From: Vallitalea sp.
GTDB taxonomy: Bacteria > Bacillota > Clostridia > Lachnospirales > Vallitaleaceae
Assembly: GCA_025210235.1 (NCBI GenBank)
Contig: JAOASG010000069.1
Span: 1-43,414, forward strand
Length of the DNA stretch: 43,414 bases
Direction: 5' to 3'
Shown here: positions 1 through 7,412 of the stretch, one piece after another
Layout: each line of letters opens with the position of its first letter
Position numbering within the stretch: position 1 is the first letter of the stretch
Made by a program: the position numbers and the translations under genes
Notes under the pieces: model-generated
Seen by the model: the letters and a program-made list of their open reading frames with translations, nothing else
Database searches by the model: none
What the model was told of the DNA's origin: nothing

Positions 1-108
1 ACTATTTCTTCAATAGAAAATAGAGTATTAGCATGTAATCTTGATGAATTAGAGGAAATCGCAATCGCTTTAAGTTTGAAAATTAAGGATTTATTTATAG
101 AATTTTAA
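1..108 (+). CDS. C-terminal end of an XRE-family (Cro/cI-like) HTH regulator, truncated by the window edge
   Basis: The first 35 codons are open from base 1 and stop at 106-108. The residues (SSIENRVLACNLDELEEIA then ALSLKIKDLF) match the last helices of a Cro/cI-type helix-turn-helix domain: in this family a recognition-helix end like 'iSsiEnG' is followed by a turn and a helix of the 'lekIAkaLgvsl.dLf' kind. The start lies outside the window. It sits just inside the proposed end of an integrated element (see the tRNA fragment at 1289-1334), where small XRE repressors are common. Which promoter it controls cannot be told; the perfect palindrome at 252-265 is a possible target. Confidence 0.7.
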   Translation, partial: TISSIENRVLACNLDELEEIAIALSLKIKDLFIEF

Positions 109-251
109 AATTATCTGTAAAATATCAGTATGCTGATATTTATGAAAATGTATCGCAAGATTTATCTTAAAGTTAGTAAACACTATCGCTTATATAGGTA
201 TATAATATATATAACAGCTGTTAATTAAAGTATTTAAGATTTATTTGCTAC

Positions 252-265
252 TAGTCCGCGGACTA
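252..265. promoter_or_regulatory. Perfect 14-bp palindrome (TAGTCCGCGGACTA), possible operator
   Basis: TAGTCCG is followed directly by CGGACTA, a perfect dyad and the most GC-rich spot in an otherwise very AT-rich intergenic stretch. It lies between the XRE regulator tail and the SOS-like promoter at 333-362. A repressor operator is the simplest reading. No matching family consensus is known to me. Confidence 0.35.
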
Positions 266-332
266 AAGATTTAACATAGACACCATTTGCAGACTTCTTA
301 CACGACACTTATATGACATTTGGGGAAATATA

Positions 333-362
333 TAGACGAACAAACGTTCTATGTGATATAAT
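333..362 (+). promoter_or_regulatory. Promoter with overlapping LexA/DinR (SOS) box
   Basis: CGAAC-AAAC-GTTCT at 337-350 matches the Gram-positive LexA (DinR) box CGAAC-N4-GTTCG at all but the last base. A perfect -10 hexamer TATAAT lies at 357-362, with a weak -35 (TAGACG, 333-338) 18 bp upstream. The box covers the -35 region and spacer, where a bound repressor would block the polymerase. The promoter faces the gene at 484, with about 120 bp of leader between. Confidence 0.6.
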
Positions 363-483
363 ATATATTGTAGTTTATAATTGTTATAGGGGATGGTTGA
401 AACGCAAGAAAAAATTAATACTTCTTAGTATTGTTATGATTAGGCAAAAACTTTACATTAATATATACTGAGGAGGAATAAGG

Positions 484-1116
484 ATGACAGAAGCTTTATT
501 GATTAATAAATTCAATACAGAAAAATACAAATTTGAAAGAGAAGGATATGTAATTAGATGTACGGCTATGGGTGATTACACTGCAAAAGATGCAGAAATG
601 TACATAAAAATTGCAAGTGCCTATTTTGGTACTATAAATAACATAGAAGAATGTATCTTAATAGTAGATGCTAGGAGACAGAATGTATTAAGAAAAGAGG
701 TTTTGCCCTATCTAGAAGAAGTGGAAAACTTATACATCAATACACCTTTTGCAAGTAGAAAGTTCTTACCATTGTATGATGCAAAGGCTAACATGCAAGT
801 AATCTCAATGGCAGGAAAAAGATTCTATGAAATGTTTGAACCTATTGAGGAAGAGTCAGAAGAATATATCTTTGAAACAAAAAGTGATTTAGATATGCAA
901 GCTAAAGATTCTATTATATTTGTTGAAAAACAATTACTTGATGATGAAGAGTACAAGCAAAAATATGATAATCTATATAGATTGATAGATAGTGTAAATA
1001 ATAAAAGTTTGCAAATTGACATAGAAAGCAAGATAAACGAAGTAGCAACGCTTTTTAATGAAAATCTATTCAAAAAAGCTTTTATAGATGGAATTAAATT
1101 TAAAATAAATAATTAA
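484..1116 (+). CDS. Hypothetical 210-aa protein, probably SOS-inducible cargo of an integrated element
   Basis: I do not recognise this family with confidence. The start is an ATG behind a strong GAGGAGG site. Residues about 20-90 read as an alternating beta/alpha unit (YVIRCTAMGDY, then a helix, then ECILIVDARRQ), loosely like a STAS or SpoIIAA-like fold. The last 45 residues are helical and end in AFIDGIKFKIN, like the 'aFidGfklG' tail of small phage and mobile-element proteins. There is no signal peptide or membrane segment. The LexA-like box upstream suggests DNA-damage control, and a strong terminator follows directly, so it is probably a single-gene unit. The tRNA scar at 1289-1334 suggests it belongs to an integrated element. 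Confidence 0.7.
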   Translation: MTEALLINKFNTEKYKFEREGYVIRCTAMGDYTAKDAEMYIKIASAYFGTINNIEECILIVDARRQNVLRKEVLPYLEEVENLYINTPFASRKFLPLYDAKANMQVISMAGKRFYEMFEPIEEESEEYIFETKSDLDMQAKDSIIFVEKQLLDDEEYKQKYDNLYRLIDSVNNKSLQIDIESKINEVATLFNENLFKKAFIDGIKFKINN

Positions 1117-1145
1117 GTAGGTCTTTTTAGACCTACTTTTTTTGA
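1115..1145 (+). terminator. Rho-independent terminator of the 484-1116 gene
   Basis: A perfect 10-bp stem AAGTAGGTCT / AGACCTACTT (1115-1124 and 1129-1138) has a TTTT loop and is followed by a run of T. It begins at the stop codon of the upstream gene. Confidence 0.9.
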
Positions 1146-1179
1146 CTAACATTTGACTAACTGACTAACAATTGACTAG
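1142..1179 (+). repeat. Four short direct repeats of TTGACTAAC, candidate integrase arm-type sites
   Basis: TTGACTAAC occurs at 1142-1150 and 1153-1161. TGACTAAC follows at 1162-1169 and a degenerate TTGACTAG at 1172-1179. The set lies about 110 bp to the element side of the tRNA-Arg fragment. Clustered short direct repeats this close to an att core are what integrase or excisionase arm sites look like. The binding role is inferred. Confidence 0.45.
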
Positions 1180-1288
1180 CTCAAGAACAAAAAACTATTA
1201 CAAAGATTAACAAGGTTTAAAGCTAGTAATCATGGGGGATTACAAAGGAAATCCCGTAACTATCAACTTCTAAAATACAACTAAAAAA

Positions 1289-1334
1289 TTGACTACGGAT
1301 CAGAAGGCCGAGGGTTCGAATCCTTCTGCGCACG
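1289..1334 (+). other. Displaced 3' half of a tRNA-Arg(ACG) gene: probable att site of an integrated element
   Basis: From TTGA the sequence reads through the anticodon loop CTACGGA (anticodon ACG), the 3' anticodon arm TCAGA, a variable loop, a T arm GAGGG-TTCGAAT-CCTTC, an acceptor strand TGCGCAC and a final G at 1334. The upstream 30 bases do not form a D arm or a 5' acceptor strand, so this is not a whole gene. Phages and integrative elements that use tRNA genes rebuild the tRNA at one end and leave such a 3' copy at the other. With this orientation, the intact tRNA-Arg should lie to the left of the window and the element should end here. Confidence 0.8.
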
Positions 1335-1340
1335 TTAATG

Positions 1341-1379
1341 AAACTCTAGGTTTGTATTGTATACTTGCTTAGGGTTTTT
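1341..1379 (+). terminator. Weak terminator after the tRNA-Arg fragment
   Basis: AAACTCTAGGT (1341-1351) can pair over 11 positions, with several G-U pairs, to the segment at 1367-1377, followed by a short T run. It is probably the original terminator of the tRNA-Arg transcript, now stranded behind the displaced 3' half. The rest of 1380-1537 is AT-rich and shows nothing certain except the ribosome site of the next gene. Confidence 0.45.
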
Positions 1380-1537
1380 AATTTATCTAATCTATTGTCT
1401 AGTCTATTCTAATATTAGGTACAATATTAAATAATAAATAAAAAATAGCTTGTATATTAACAACTATTGCTGTAATATTAATTGGTAAAGAAGATAAATA
1501 TAGGTTAGTTATTACAGTTTGAAAGAAGGAATAAGCT

Positions 1538-2887
1538 ATGGATATTGTTAAACCTTTTATTGAAAAAGCTCTATATCCAATTATGGAAAAAAGAAAAGGA
1601 AATAAAACAAGACAAAATATTAAAGAATTAATAAATTATCAAAATATGTCACAATCTGATTTACATAAATTACAGGAAAATAAATTACGAAAACTCTTGC
1701 TAGAATCTATAAAAAATGTACCAGCCTATCAATCTTATTCAGATTTAAAAGATGAAATTGAAAAAAATCCTTTTAAAGCATTATTAAAGTTTCCAATATT
1801 AGATAAAAATTTATTTATGGAAAATCCTAATAGTTATTTAAATCAAACAGTATCAAAAGAGAATTTAATACCAAACTGTTCAGGAGGCTCTACAGGAGAA
1901 CCTATTCGTTTCTATGTAGATAGATATACAGTAGATTATTATGAAGCGGCAAGATGGAGAGGGCTAAACTGGTATGATATTTCAATGGGTAGTAGAAGTG
2001 TTATGATATGGGGAAATCCATTAGAGCTAAATAAAAATCAAACAAAAAAATATTATTTAAAAGAAAAATGGCTTAAAAACAGAATTATTATACCTGCTTA
2101 TTCATTAAATCCTGAAAATATGATAGAGTATGTTGAGAAAATAAGTAAGTTTCGTCCAGAATATTTATATGGATATTCTTCAGCGTTATATGTATTTGCA
2201 GAATTAATGATTCAACTGGAATTAACATTACCATTTAAACCTAAAGCAATTGTTTCAACATCAGAAACATTATTTGATTTTCAAAGAGATATGATCAAAA
2301 AAGCATTTGGATGTCCTATTGTTAATGAATATGGAGCTAGAGATGCAGGTATGTTAGCATATGAATGCCCTTGTGGAAGTATGCATATATGTTCTGAGAA
2401 TGTTATTTTGGAAGTTGTTGATAAAAAGACATTACAACCAGTTCCATATGGGAAAACAGGTATTGTAATTGCTACAGATTTAAATAATTTTTCTATGCCA
2501 AGACTTAGATATAAACTTGATGATAGTGTAATATTAACGAAAGATAAATGTAAATGTAATATGGGATTACCAGTTATTGAAGAGATTAGAGGAAGAGAAG
2601 ATGATATGTTTGTTACTGTTGATGGAAACTTTGTTCATGGACATGCTTTTAATCATATAGCTAGGAATCTAAAATCATTATCTAAATTTCAAATTATACA
2701 ACATAGTCCTTCATTTGCAGAATTAAGTATTATATTTAAAGAGACAAATAAAAAGGAATTAGATTTTTTTGTAGAAGAAGCAAAAAAACTATTACCTAAA
2801 ACAGAGATAAAAGTAAAAGTTGTAGATGATATACCTGTAAATGCTTCAGGAAAGTATCGATATACAATAAGGAAATTTAAAATTTAA
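1538..2887 (+). CDS. CapK / phenylacetate-CoA ligase-like adenylate-forming enzyme
   Basis: The 449-aa protein has the ATP-binding P-loop of adenylate-forming enzymes, NCSGGSTGEP at residues 113-122, the usual YGARDAG-type segment in the middle, and a C-terminal domain ending NASGKYRYTIRK, typical of the CapK / coenzyme F390 synthetase / PaaK-like group. Members activate a carboxylate as an adenylate. CapK-type members sit in many capsule and surface-polysaccharide clusters, but their acceptor is generally unknown. The ATG start has a GAAGGAA site 8 bp upstream. The flippase gene follows after 15 bp and shares its transcript, so a role in decorating an exported glycan is likely. True phenylacetate-CoA ligase activity is unlikely, as no aromatic catabolism genes are nearby. 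Confidence 0.75.
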   Translation: MDIVKPFIEKALYPIMEKRKGNKTRQNIKELINYQNMSQSDLHKLQENKLRKLLLESIKNVPAYQSYSDLKDEIEKNPFKALLKFPILDKNLFMENPNSYLNQTVSKENLIPNCSGGSTGEPIRFYVDRYTVDYYEAARWRGLNWYDISMGSRSVMIWGNPLELNKNQTKKYYLKEKWLKNRIIIPAYSLNPENMIEYVEKISKFRPEYLYGYSSALYVFAELMIQLELTLPFKPKAIVSTSETLFDFQRDMIKKAFGCPIVNEYGARDAGMLAYECPCGSMHICSENVILEVVDKKTLQPVPYGKTGIVIATDLNNFSMPRLRYKLDDSVILTKDKCKCNMGLPVIEEIRGREDDMFVTVDGNFVHGHAFNHIARNLKSLSKFQIIQHSPSFAELSIIFKETNKKELDFFVEEAKKLLPKTEIKVKVVDDIPVNASGKYRYTIRKFKI

Positions 2888-2902
2888 TTTAAGGAAGTAA
2901 CT

Positions 2903-4369
2903 ATGAAGATAAATAATATATCTAAAAAAATAAGTAATTCAATGCTTGGGTATTTACCTGTTAAGATTATTGAAGGTATTGTAGGATTTATAACTTTAAA
3001 AATATATACTACTTTATTTTCACCTGATGTTTATGGACAATATAATCTTATTAATCCAATAATATCGTTTAGTTTTTTAATATGTCTTGGGTGGCTATAT
3101 AATTCATCCCTTAGATATGTTAATGAAAATACTAAAGATAATAAAAAGAAAAAACAATTTTTTTCTACTATGATACTTACATGGTTAAGTATTATACTTA
3201 TAATATTAGTAATATATGGTTTGTTAGTAATATTTTTTCCAGGTTTATTAAATAATAAAGATTTCAATTTATTAATGATATTAATTGCTGTATTTATTGG
3301 ATATAGCATGAATCAGATTTTAGTTAGTTTATTATTATATTTGGGGAAAAGAAAACTAAATATTATATTAGTTTTGTTTTCATGTATAGCTAAATTATTA
3401 TTAACAATAGTATTATATAATAGCTTAGGAGAGAATGTAATTGTAATTTTTATTTCTCATTCAAGTATTGATTTATTTACTGGAATTATTGCTCTAATTG
3501 CTACTAATAGTATTCCAAATATTAGTTTGAAAATGTATTCGAAAAATATGTTAATACAGTTTTTAAAGTATGGTTTTCCTTTGATTGGGTTAAGTTTAAC
3601 GATGTTTCTACTTAATATATCTGATAGGTATATTATAAATTATGTCTATGATAAATATTATGTTGGGATATATTCATCAAACTATTCAGTTGCAGCGGCA
3701 TTTTTTACAGTGTTAATGGCAGGTATGAATAAAGGATTTTTCCCTAAGATTATAAAGGCTTGGAGTAAAAAAGATACAAAAGCTGCGGAGATACATTTAC
3801 TATATGGAACAAGATATTTTTTAATGATTAGTTTTCCCGCGGCTATTGGATTATTAGTTCTTAGTCAACCAATTGGAAAGCTTTTTCTAGGAATAGAATA
3901 TTTTGAAGGAAATCCAGTTATAGGTATAATAGCAGTAGCCATGGTTTTTTGTGGATTATCAGAATATGCTAATAAAGGTTGGGAATTATCTAGTAAGACT
4001 TTACCTATACTTATTCATTGTCTTATAGCCACATCTATAAATATTTTATTAAACATAATATTAATTCCTAGATACGGATATATGATGGCGGCATATACTA
4101 CATTGATATCATATATAATTTATTTTTTATTATCAGCATTTCACAGAAATAAATGTATAAAATGGCAAATACAATTAAAAACATTTATAAACATATTAAT
4201 CGCAAGTATAGTGATGTTTTTAGGTGTAAAAATACTAATTAATATTTTTACTGTTAACAAATTTAATATGGTTATTATTGCATTAATAGGCGCTATAATA
4301 TATTTTGTTACTCTTTATATTATTGGAGAGATTAAAACTGAAATAAATCAGTTTATTAAAAAGAATTAA
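2903..4369 (+). CDS. Wzx-type polysaccharide flippase (MOP superfamily)
   Basis: The 488-aa protein is strongly hydrophobic, with about 14 predicted membrane segments, the size and layout of Wzx/PST oligosaccharide-lipid flippases. The N-terminus (NSMLGYLPVKIIEGIVGFI, then a TLFSPDVYGQYNL-like segment) is characteristic of the family. Such proteins move undecaprenyl-diphosphate-linked glycans across the cytoplasmic membrane. It is co-transcribed with the CapK-like gene and followed by a terminator. It could export the product of the glycan island that begins 600 bp downstream, but no polymerase (Wzy) is visible in the window, so it may serve a short oligosaccharide. Confidence 0.85.
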   Translation: MKINNISKKISNSMLGYLPVKIIEGIVGFITLKIYTTLFSPDVYGQYNLINPIISFSFLICLGWLYNSSLRYVNENTKDNKKKKQFFSTMILTWLSIILIILVIYGLLVIFFPGLLNNKDFNLLMILIAVFIGYSMNQILVSLLLYLGKRKLNIILVLFSCIAKLLLTIVLYNSLGENVIVIFISHSSIDLFTGIIALIATNSIPNISLKMYSKNMLIQFLKYGFPLIGLSLTMFLLNISDRYIINYVYDKYYVGIYSSNYSVAAAFFTVLMAGMNKGFFPKIIKAWSKKDTKAAEIHLLYGTRYFLMISFPAAIGLLVLSQPIGKLFLGIEYFEGNPVIGIIAVAMVFCGLSEYANKGWELSSKTLPILIHCLIATSINILLNIILIPRYGYMMAAYTTLISYIIYFLLSAFHRNKCIKWQIQLKTFINILIASIVMFLGVKILINIFTVNKFNMVIIALIGAIIYFVTLYIIGEIKTEINQFIKKN

Positions 4370-4402
4370 TTTATAATTAAAAGTAAATACAATTTTTCAT
4401 AA

Positions 4403-4440
4403 TGAGTTATCCTTTTAAAGGATAGCTTTATTTTTTATTT
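4403..4440 (+). terminator. Rho-independent terminator after the flippase gene
   Basis: GTTATCC (4405-4411) pairs with GGATAGC (4420-4426) around a small AT loop, followed by a stretch rich in T (4427-4440). It closes the CapK-flippase transcription unit. Confidence 0.65.
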
Positions 4441-4531
4441 TGCAATTACTTAAGTAATTTATATAAAAGGGTAAAAAAAGTGGATAAAAGATAAATCTTT
4501 TATCCATAAACATGTCCGATTTAACAATAAT

Positions 4532-4702
4532 TTAATAGAAGCGACGGCCATAACCACCACAACAAGGGCCGCAACAACTACAGCAATTGAAGCAACCACA
4601 GCAACCATAGCCACCAAAGCCACCATAGCCACCATATCTACCATAGCCATAACCACCAAAACCTCTACAACAACAGCCGTAACCATATCCATATCCAAAC
4701 AT
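4532..4702 (-). CDS. Small Gly/Tyr/Cys-rich protein, candidate spore coat or exosporium component
   Basis: The 56-residue protein begins MFGYGYGYGCCCRGFGGYG and continues with GGY/GGF repeats, then a Cys block (CCGCFNCCSCCGPCC), ending GGYGRRFY. It has about 12 Cys and over 20 Gly. The start ATG has an AAAGGAGTG site 7 bp upstream. A longer 86-aa ORF in another frame covers it, beginning at an ATG inside that ribosome site; that ORF is a low-complexity Val/Ala string and is a shadow. Small Gly/Tyr/Cys-rich proteins occur in spore coats of Firmicutes and may be cross-linked through Cys and Tyr. A sigma-K-like promoter at 4734-4762 supports late sporulation expression. The function is inferred from composition only. 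Confidence 0.75.
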   Translation of the reverse strand: MFGYGYGYGCCCRGFGGYGYGRYGGYGGFGGYGCCGCFNCCSCCGPCCGGYGRRFY

Positions 4703-4733
4703 AATAACACTCCTTTCATATAATTTCCTAATT

Positions 4734-4763
4734 TATATTATTCGATAAATACAAAAATTGTGA
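4734..4763 (-). promoter_or_regulatory. Sigma-K-like promoter of the small Gly/Tyr/Cys-rich gene
   Basis: Read on the minus strand, an AC-containing -35 (CACA, 4759-4762) is followed after 17 bases by AATAATATA (4734-4742), which fits the sigma-K -10 consensus CATANNNTA except for the first base. The promoter ends about 30 bp before the ATG. Confidence 0.4.
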
Positions 4764-4965
4764 CAAGCTACAAGAGAGAGAAGAGGTAAACTTTGATTAT
4801 ATGGGTAACAATAGTATTAATTAATTCATATAATGGGATAAGAGGTTGTACTTTTTTTATCATATATCTAAGTTCTACTAATTTAGCAAATGAGATAGGA
4901 GTTGAAAATATATAGGTAAGTATTAATAGATTTTAAATGTTTTTAACATTTATAGGTGGTGCATA

Positions 4966-6381
4966 ATGCAAAATAATAAACAATTTGATATAATAAATGA
5001 TTTTTTGATATCTGCTAATACAGAAGAAAATCCATTTATTAGTACGGATAAAATTTTGGAATGGTTAAGATATAGAAATAGTAATGTTAATGTAAATATA
5101 CAACAAATTCCTTTTTCAGAGATGGCTGATTGGTATTTAGATAAAAATACTGGTAACATTGTTCATAAAAATAATAAATTTTTTAAAATAGAGGGTATAG
5201 ATGTAAAAACTAATTATGGAAAAATAAATGAGTGGCAGCAACCAATAATTAATCAACCTGAAATTGGAATTCTAGGGATAATAACAAAAAAAATAAATGG
5301 GATTTTATATTTTCTTATGCAAGCAAAAATCGAGCCAGGCAATATTAATTTTGTACAGTTATCACCAACTTTACAAGCAACAAAAAGTAATTATACTCAA
5401 GCTCATAGTGGTAAAAAGCCTGAATACTTAGAGTATTTTTTAAGAAATAATAAAAAAGTTCTTGTTGATCAGTTACAATCAGAACAAGGAACTAGATTTT
5501 TAAAAAAACGAAATAGAAATATTATAATTGAAGTTAATGAAGAAATTCCTGTATATGAAGATTTTTGTTGGATGACAGTAGGACAAATTAAAAAACTGAT
5601 GACCTATAATAATGTTATAAACATGGATACTAGGTCGGTTATTTCAACAATACCATTTAATTTAATTAATAAAAATATTAACAATGACAATAAAGATAAG
5701 TTAATCGAGATTACTAATAGTAATTCCATGTTCTTATCAATGATACATAACAAAAATACTATAAATACTATAGATGAAATACTACAATGGTTAACTGATA
5801 TAAAAGTAAAATATGAGTTACAGGTAAAATGCATAGCATTAAATAAAGTTAAATGGATTAATAATAATCATACAATTTATAATGATAATTTTAGTATATT
5901 AGCAGCAAACATACAAATTGAAAATAGAGAAGTGAAAACTTGGAATCAACCATTAATAAAATCATCTAGAGAAGGAATTATAGCATTTTTAGTTAAAAAA
6001 ATAGAAGGTATTTATTATTTTCTAGTTCAAGGAGTAATTGAACCAGGAAATTTTGATATAGTTGAAATGGGGCCAACTGTTCAATGTATTCCAAATATAT
6101 ATTTAAATTCAAGTGAAAATAAATGGCCATTTTTCTTAAAGGATATAACTGATGCTAAAAAAGAAAATATATTATATTCGTCATATCAATCAGAAGAAGG
6201 TGGTAGATTCTATAGAGAACAAAATAAGAATATGATTATTAAAGTAGGTGATGATTTCAGTATTAAAGTACCTTCAAATTATAGATGGTTAACTTTAGGC
6301 CAATTGAATTATTTTTTAAAGTATAATAATTTAATTAATATTCAAGCCAGAAGTTTATTAGGCGCCATTAAATTTGTTTAA
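4966..6381 (+). CDS. NDP-hexose 2,3-dehydratase (EvaA/TylX3/SpnO family)
   Basis: The 471-aa protein consists of two homologous halves (about residues 20-225 and 265-471). Each carries the signature seen in this family: a WxQPxI segment, a GILGIITKK/GIIAFLVKK strand, then QAKIEPGN or QGVIEPGN, then a P-T-[LV]-Q motif, and later R-W-[LM]-T-x-GQL/GQI. Family members remove the 2-OH of dTDP-4-keto-6-deoxyglucose to give a 3,4-diketo-2,6-dideoxy sugar, the first committed step to 2-deoxysugars, known mainly from antibiotic producers. The ATG start has an AGGTGG site. The next genes (reductase, aminotransferase, acyltransferase) continue the same pathway, and RmlA/RmlB, which make its substrate, lie 4 kb downstream. 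Confidence 0.85.
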   Translation: MQNNKQFDIINDFLISANTEENPFISTDKILEWLRYRNSNVNVNIQQIPFSEMADWYLDKNTGNIVHKNNKFFKIEGIDVKTNYGKINEWQQPIINQPEIGILGIITKKINGILYFLMQAKIEPGNINFVQLSPTLQATKSNYTQAHSGKKPEYLEYFLRNNKKVLVDQLQSEQGTRFLKKRNRNIIIEVNEEIPVYEDFCWMTVGQIKKLMTYNNVINMDTRSVISTIPFNLINKNINNDNKDKLIEITNSNSMFLSMIHNKNTINTIDEILQWLTDIKVKYELQVKCIALNKVKWINNNHTIYNDNFSILAANIQIENREVKTWNQPLIKSSREGIIAFLVKKIEGIYYFLVQGVIEPGNFDIVEMGPTVQCIPNIYLNSSENKWPFFLKDITDAKKENILYSSYQSEEGGRFYREQNKNMIIKVGDDFSIKVPSNYRWLTLGQLNYFLKYNNLINIQARSLLGAIKFV

Positions 6382-6437
6382 ATGTTAAATATAAGTTGCA
6401 ATTACCTAATATTTAAGTAAGCCAGGAGGGACGTATT

Positions 6438-7412
6438 GTGAATAAAATTAGATTTGGAGTAATTGGCTGTGGAAATATCTCAAATAAGTTAGTTATCCCA
6501 AGTATTATTGACTATAAAAATACAGAATTAATTGCAGTTGCAAGTAGAGATAATATAAAAGCAGAAAAATATAGTAAAAAATTTTTCTGTAAGGGAATTG
6601 TGGGATATGATAAACTATTAAAATTAGATGAAATAGATGCAGTATATATATCGCTACCTCCTTCACTTCATAAAATATGGACCATAAAAGCACTAAATTG
6701 TGGTAAACATGTATTAATAGAAAAACCAGCATCCACATGTTATAAGGATACTGAAGAAATGGTGACATTAGCGGATAATAAACATTTATTATTAATGGAA
6801 AACTATATGTTTGAATATCATTTCCAACAAAATTATGTAAAAAAAATATTAAGTTCAGAAATCGGAAAGATAAGATTATTTCGCTCTTCATTTGGATTTC
6901 CATTAATGGATAAAGATAATTTTAGGTATAAAAAAGATTTAGGGGGAGGAGTACTTCTTGATGCAGGAGGTTATCCAATAAAAGCTACAAAAATGTTTTT
7001 AGGTAATAAGCTAAAAGTAGAATATGCTAAGCTAAATGATGATGATAATTACAAAGTAGATATGTTCGGGTTTGCTGTTTTAGCAAACGAAGAAAATGTA
7101 GTATCTCAAATAGCATTTGGCTTTGATAATTTTTATCAATGTAATTATGAAATATGGGGCAGTAAGGGTAAAATAATTGTAAATAGAGCTTTTACAGCAG
7201 GACCTAATATAAGACCTAGGATTATAATAGAAAAACAAGATATTAGAAAAGAAATTGTATTACCTAGTGATAATCATTGTACCAATATTTTAGATGAATT
7301 TACTAAAGGTATAATAAAAAAAGAATATGGGCTTCACAAAGAAGAAATAATAAGTCAAGCTAGAATAATTGATGAGATTAGAAATTATAGTAAGATGGAG
7401 AGAGAATATTGA
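6438..7412 (+). CDS. Gfo/Idh/MocA-family oxidoreductase, probable dTDP-sugar 3-ketoreductase
   Basis: The 324-aa protein starts with a Rossmann nucleotide-binding segment (GVIGCGNIS near residue 10) and contains the family's EKPAS motif near residue 98, with a downstream GGGVLLDAGGYPI segment holding the usual catalytic region. The start is GTG behind GGAGGG. Members of the TylC1/KijD10 subgroup reduce the 3-keto group of the product of the 2,3-dehydratase, and this gene lies directly after that enzyme, so a 3-ketoreductase is the best reading. A WbpB-like sugar 3-dehydrogenase is the alternative. Its stop overlaps the next start (TTGA), so the two are translationally coupled. Confidence 0.8.
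   Translation: MNKIRFGVIGCGNISNKLVIPSIIDYKNTELIAVASRDNIKAEKYSKKFFCKGIVGYDKLLKLDEIDAVYISLPPSLHKIWTIKALNCGKHVLIEKPASTCYKDTEEMVTLADNKHLLLMENYMFEYHFQQNYVKKILSSEIGKIRLFRSSFGFPLMDKDNFRYKKDLGGGVLLDAGGYPIKATKMFLGNKLKVEYAKLNDDDNYKVDMFGFAVLANEENVVSQIAFGFDNFYQCNYEIWGSKGKIIVNRAFTAGPNIRPRIIIEKQDIRKEIVLPSDNHCTNILDEFTKGIIKKEYGLHKEEIISQARIIDEIRNYSKMEREY

Noticed and set aside
393..428. 11-codon ORF (MVETQEKINTS) in the leader of the 484 gene
   Set aside because: The only upstream G-rich stretch is too close to the ATG for a ribosome site; no sign of attenuation was seen.
1289..1334. Complete tRNA-Arg gene
   Set aside because: No 5' acceptor strand or D arm can be formed from the bases before 1289; only the 3' half is present.
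1538..2887. Phenylacetate-CoA ligase of aromatic degradation
   Set aside because: No paa genes nearby; the flippase neighbour and sequence type point to the CapK group.
4459..4719. 86-aa minus-strand ORF
   Set aside because: It is a Val/Ala/Met low-complexity shadow; its ATG is part of the ribosome site of the real 56-aa gene in another frame.
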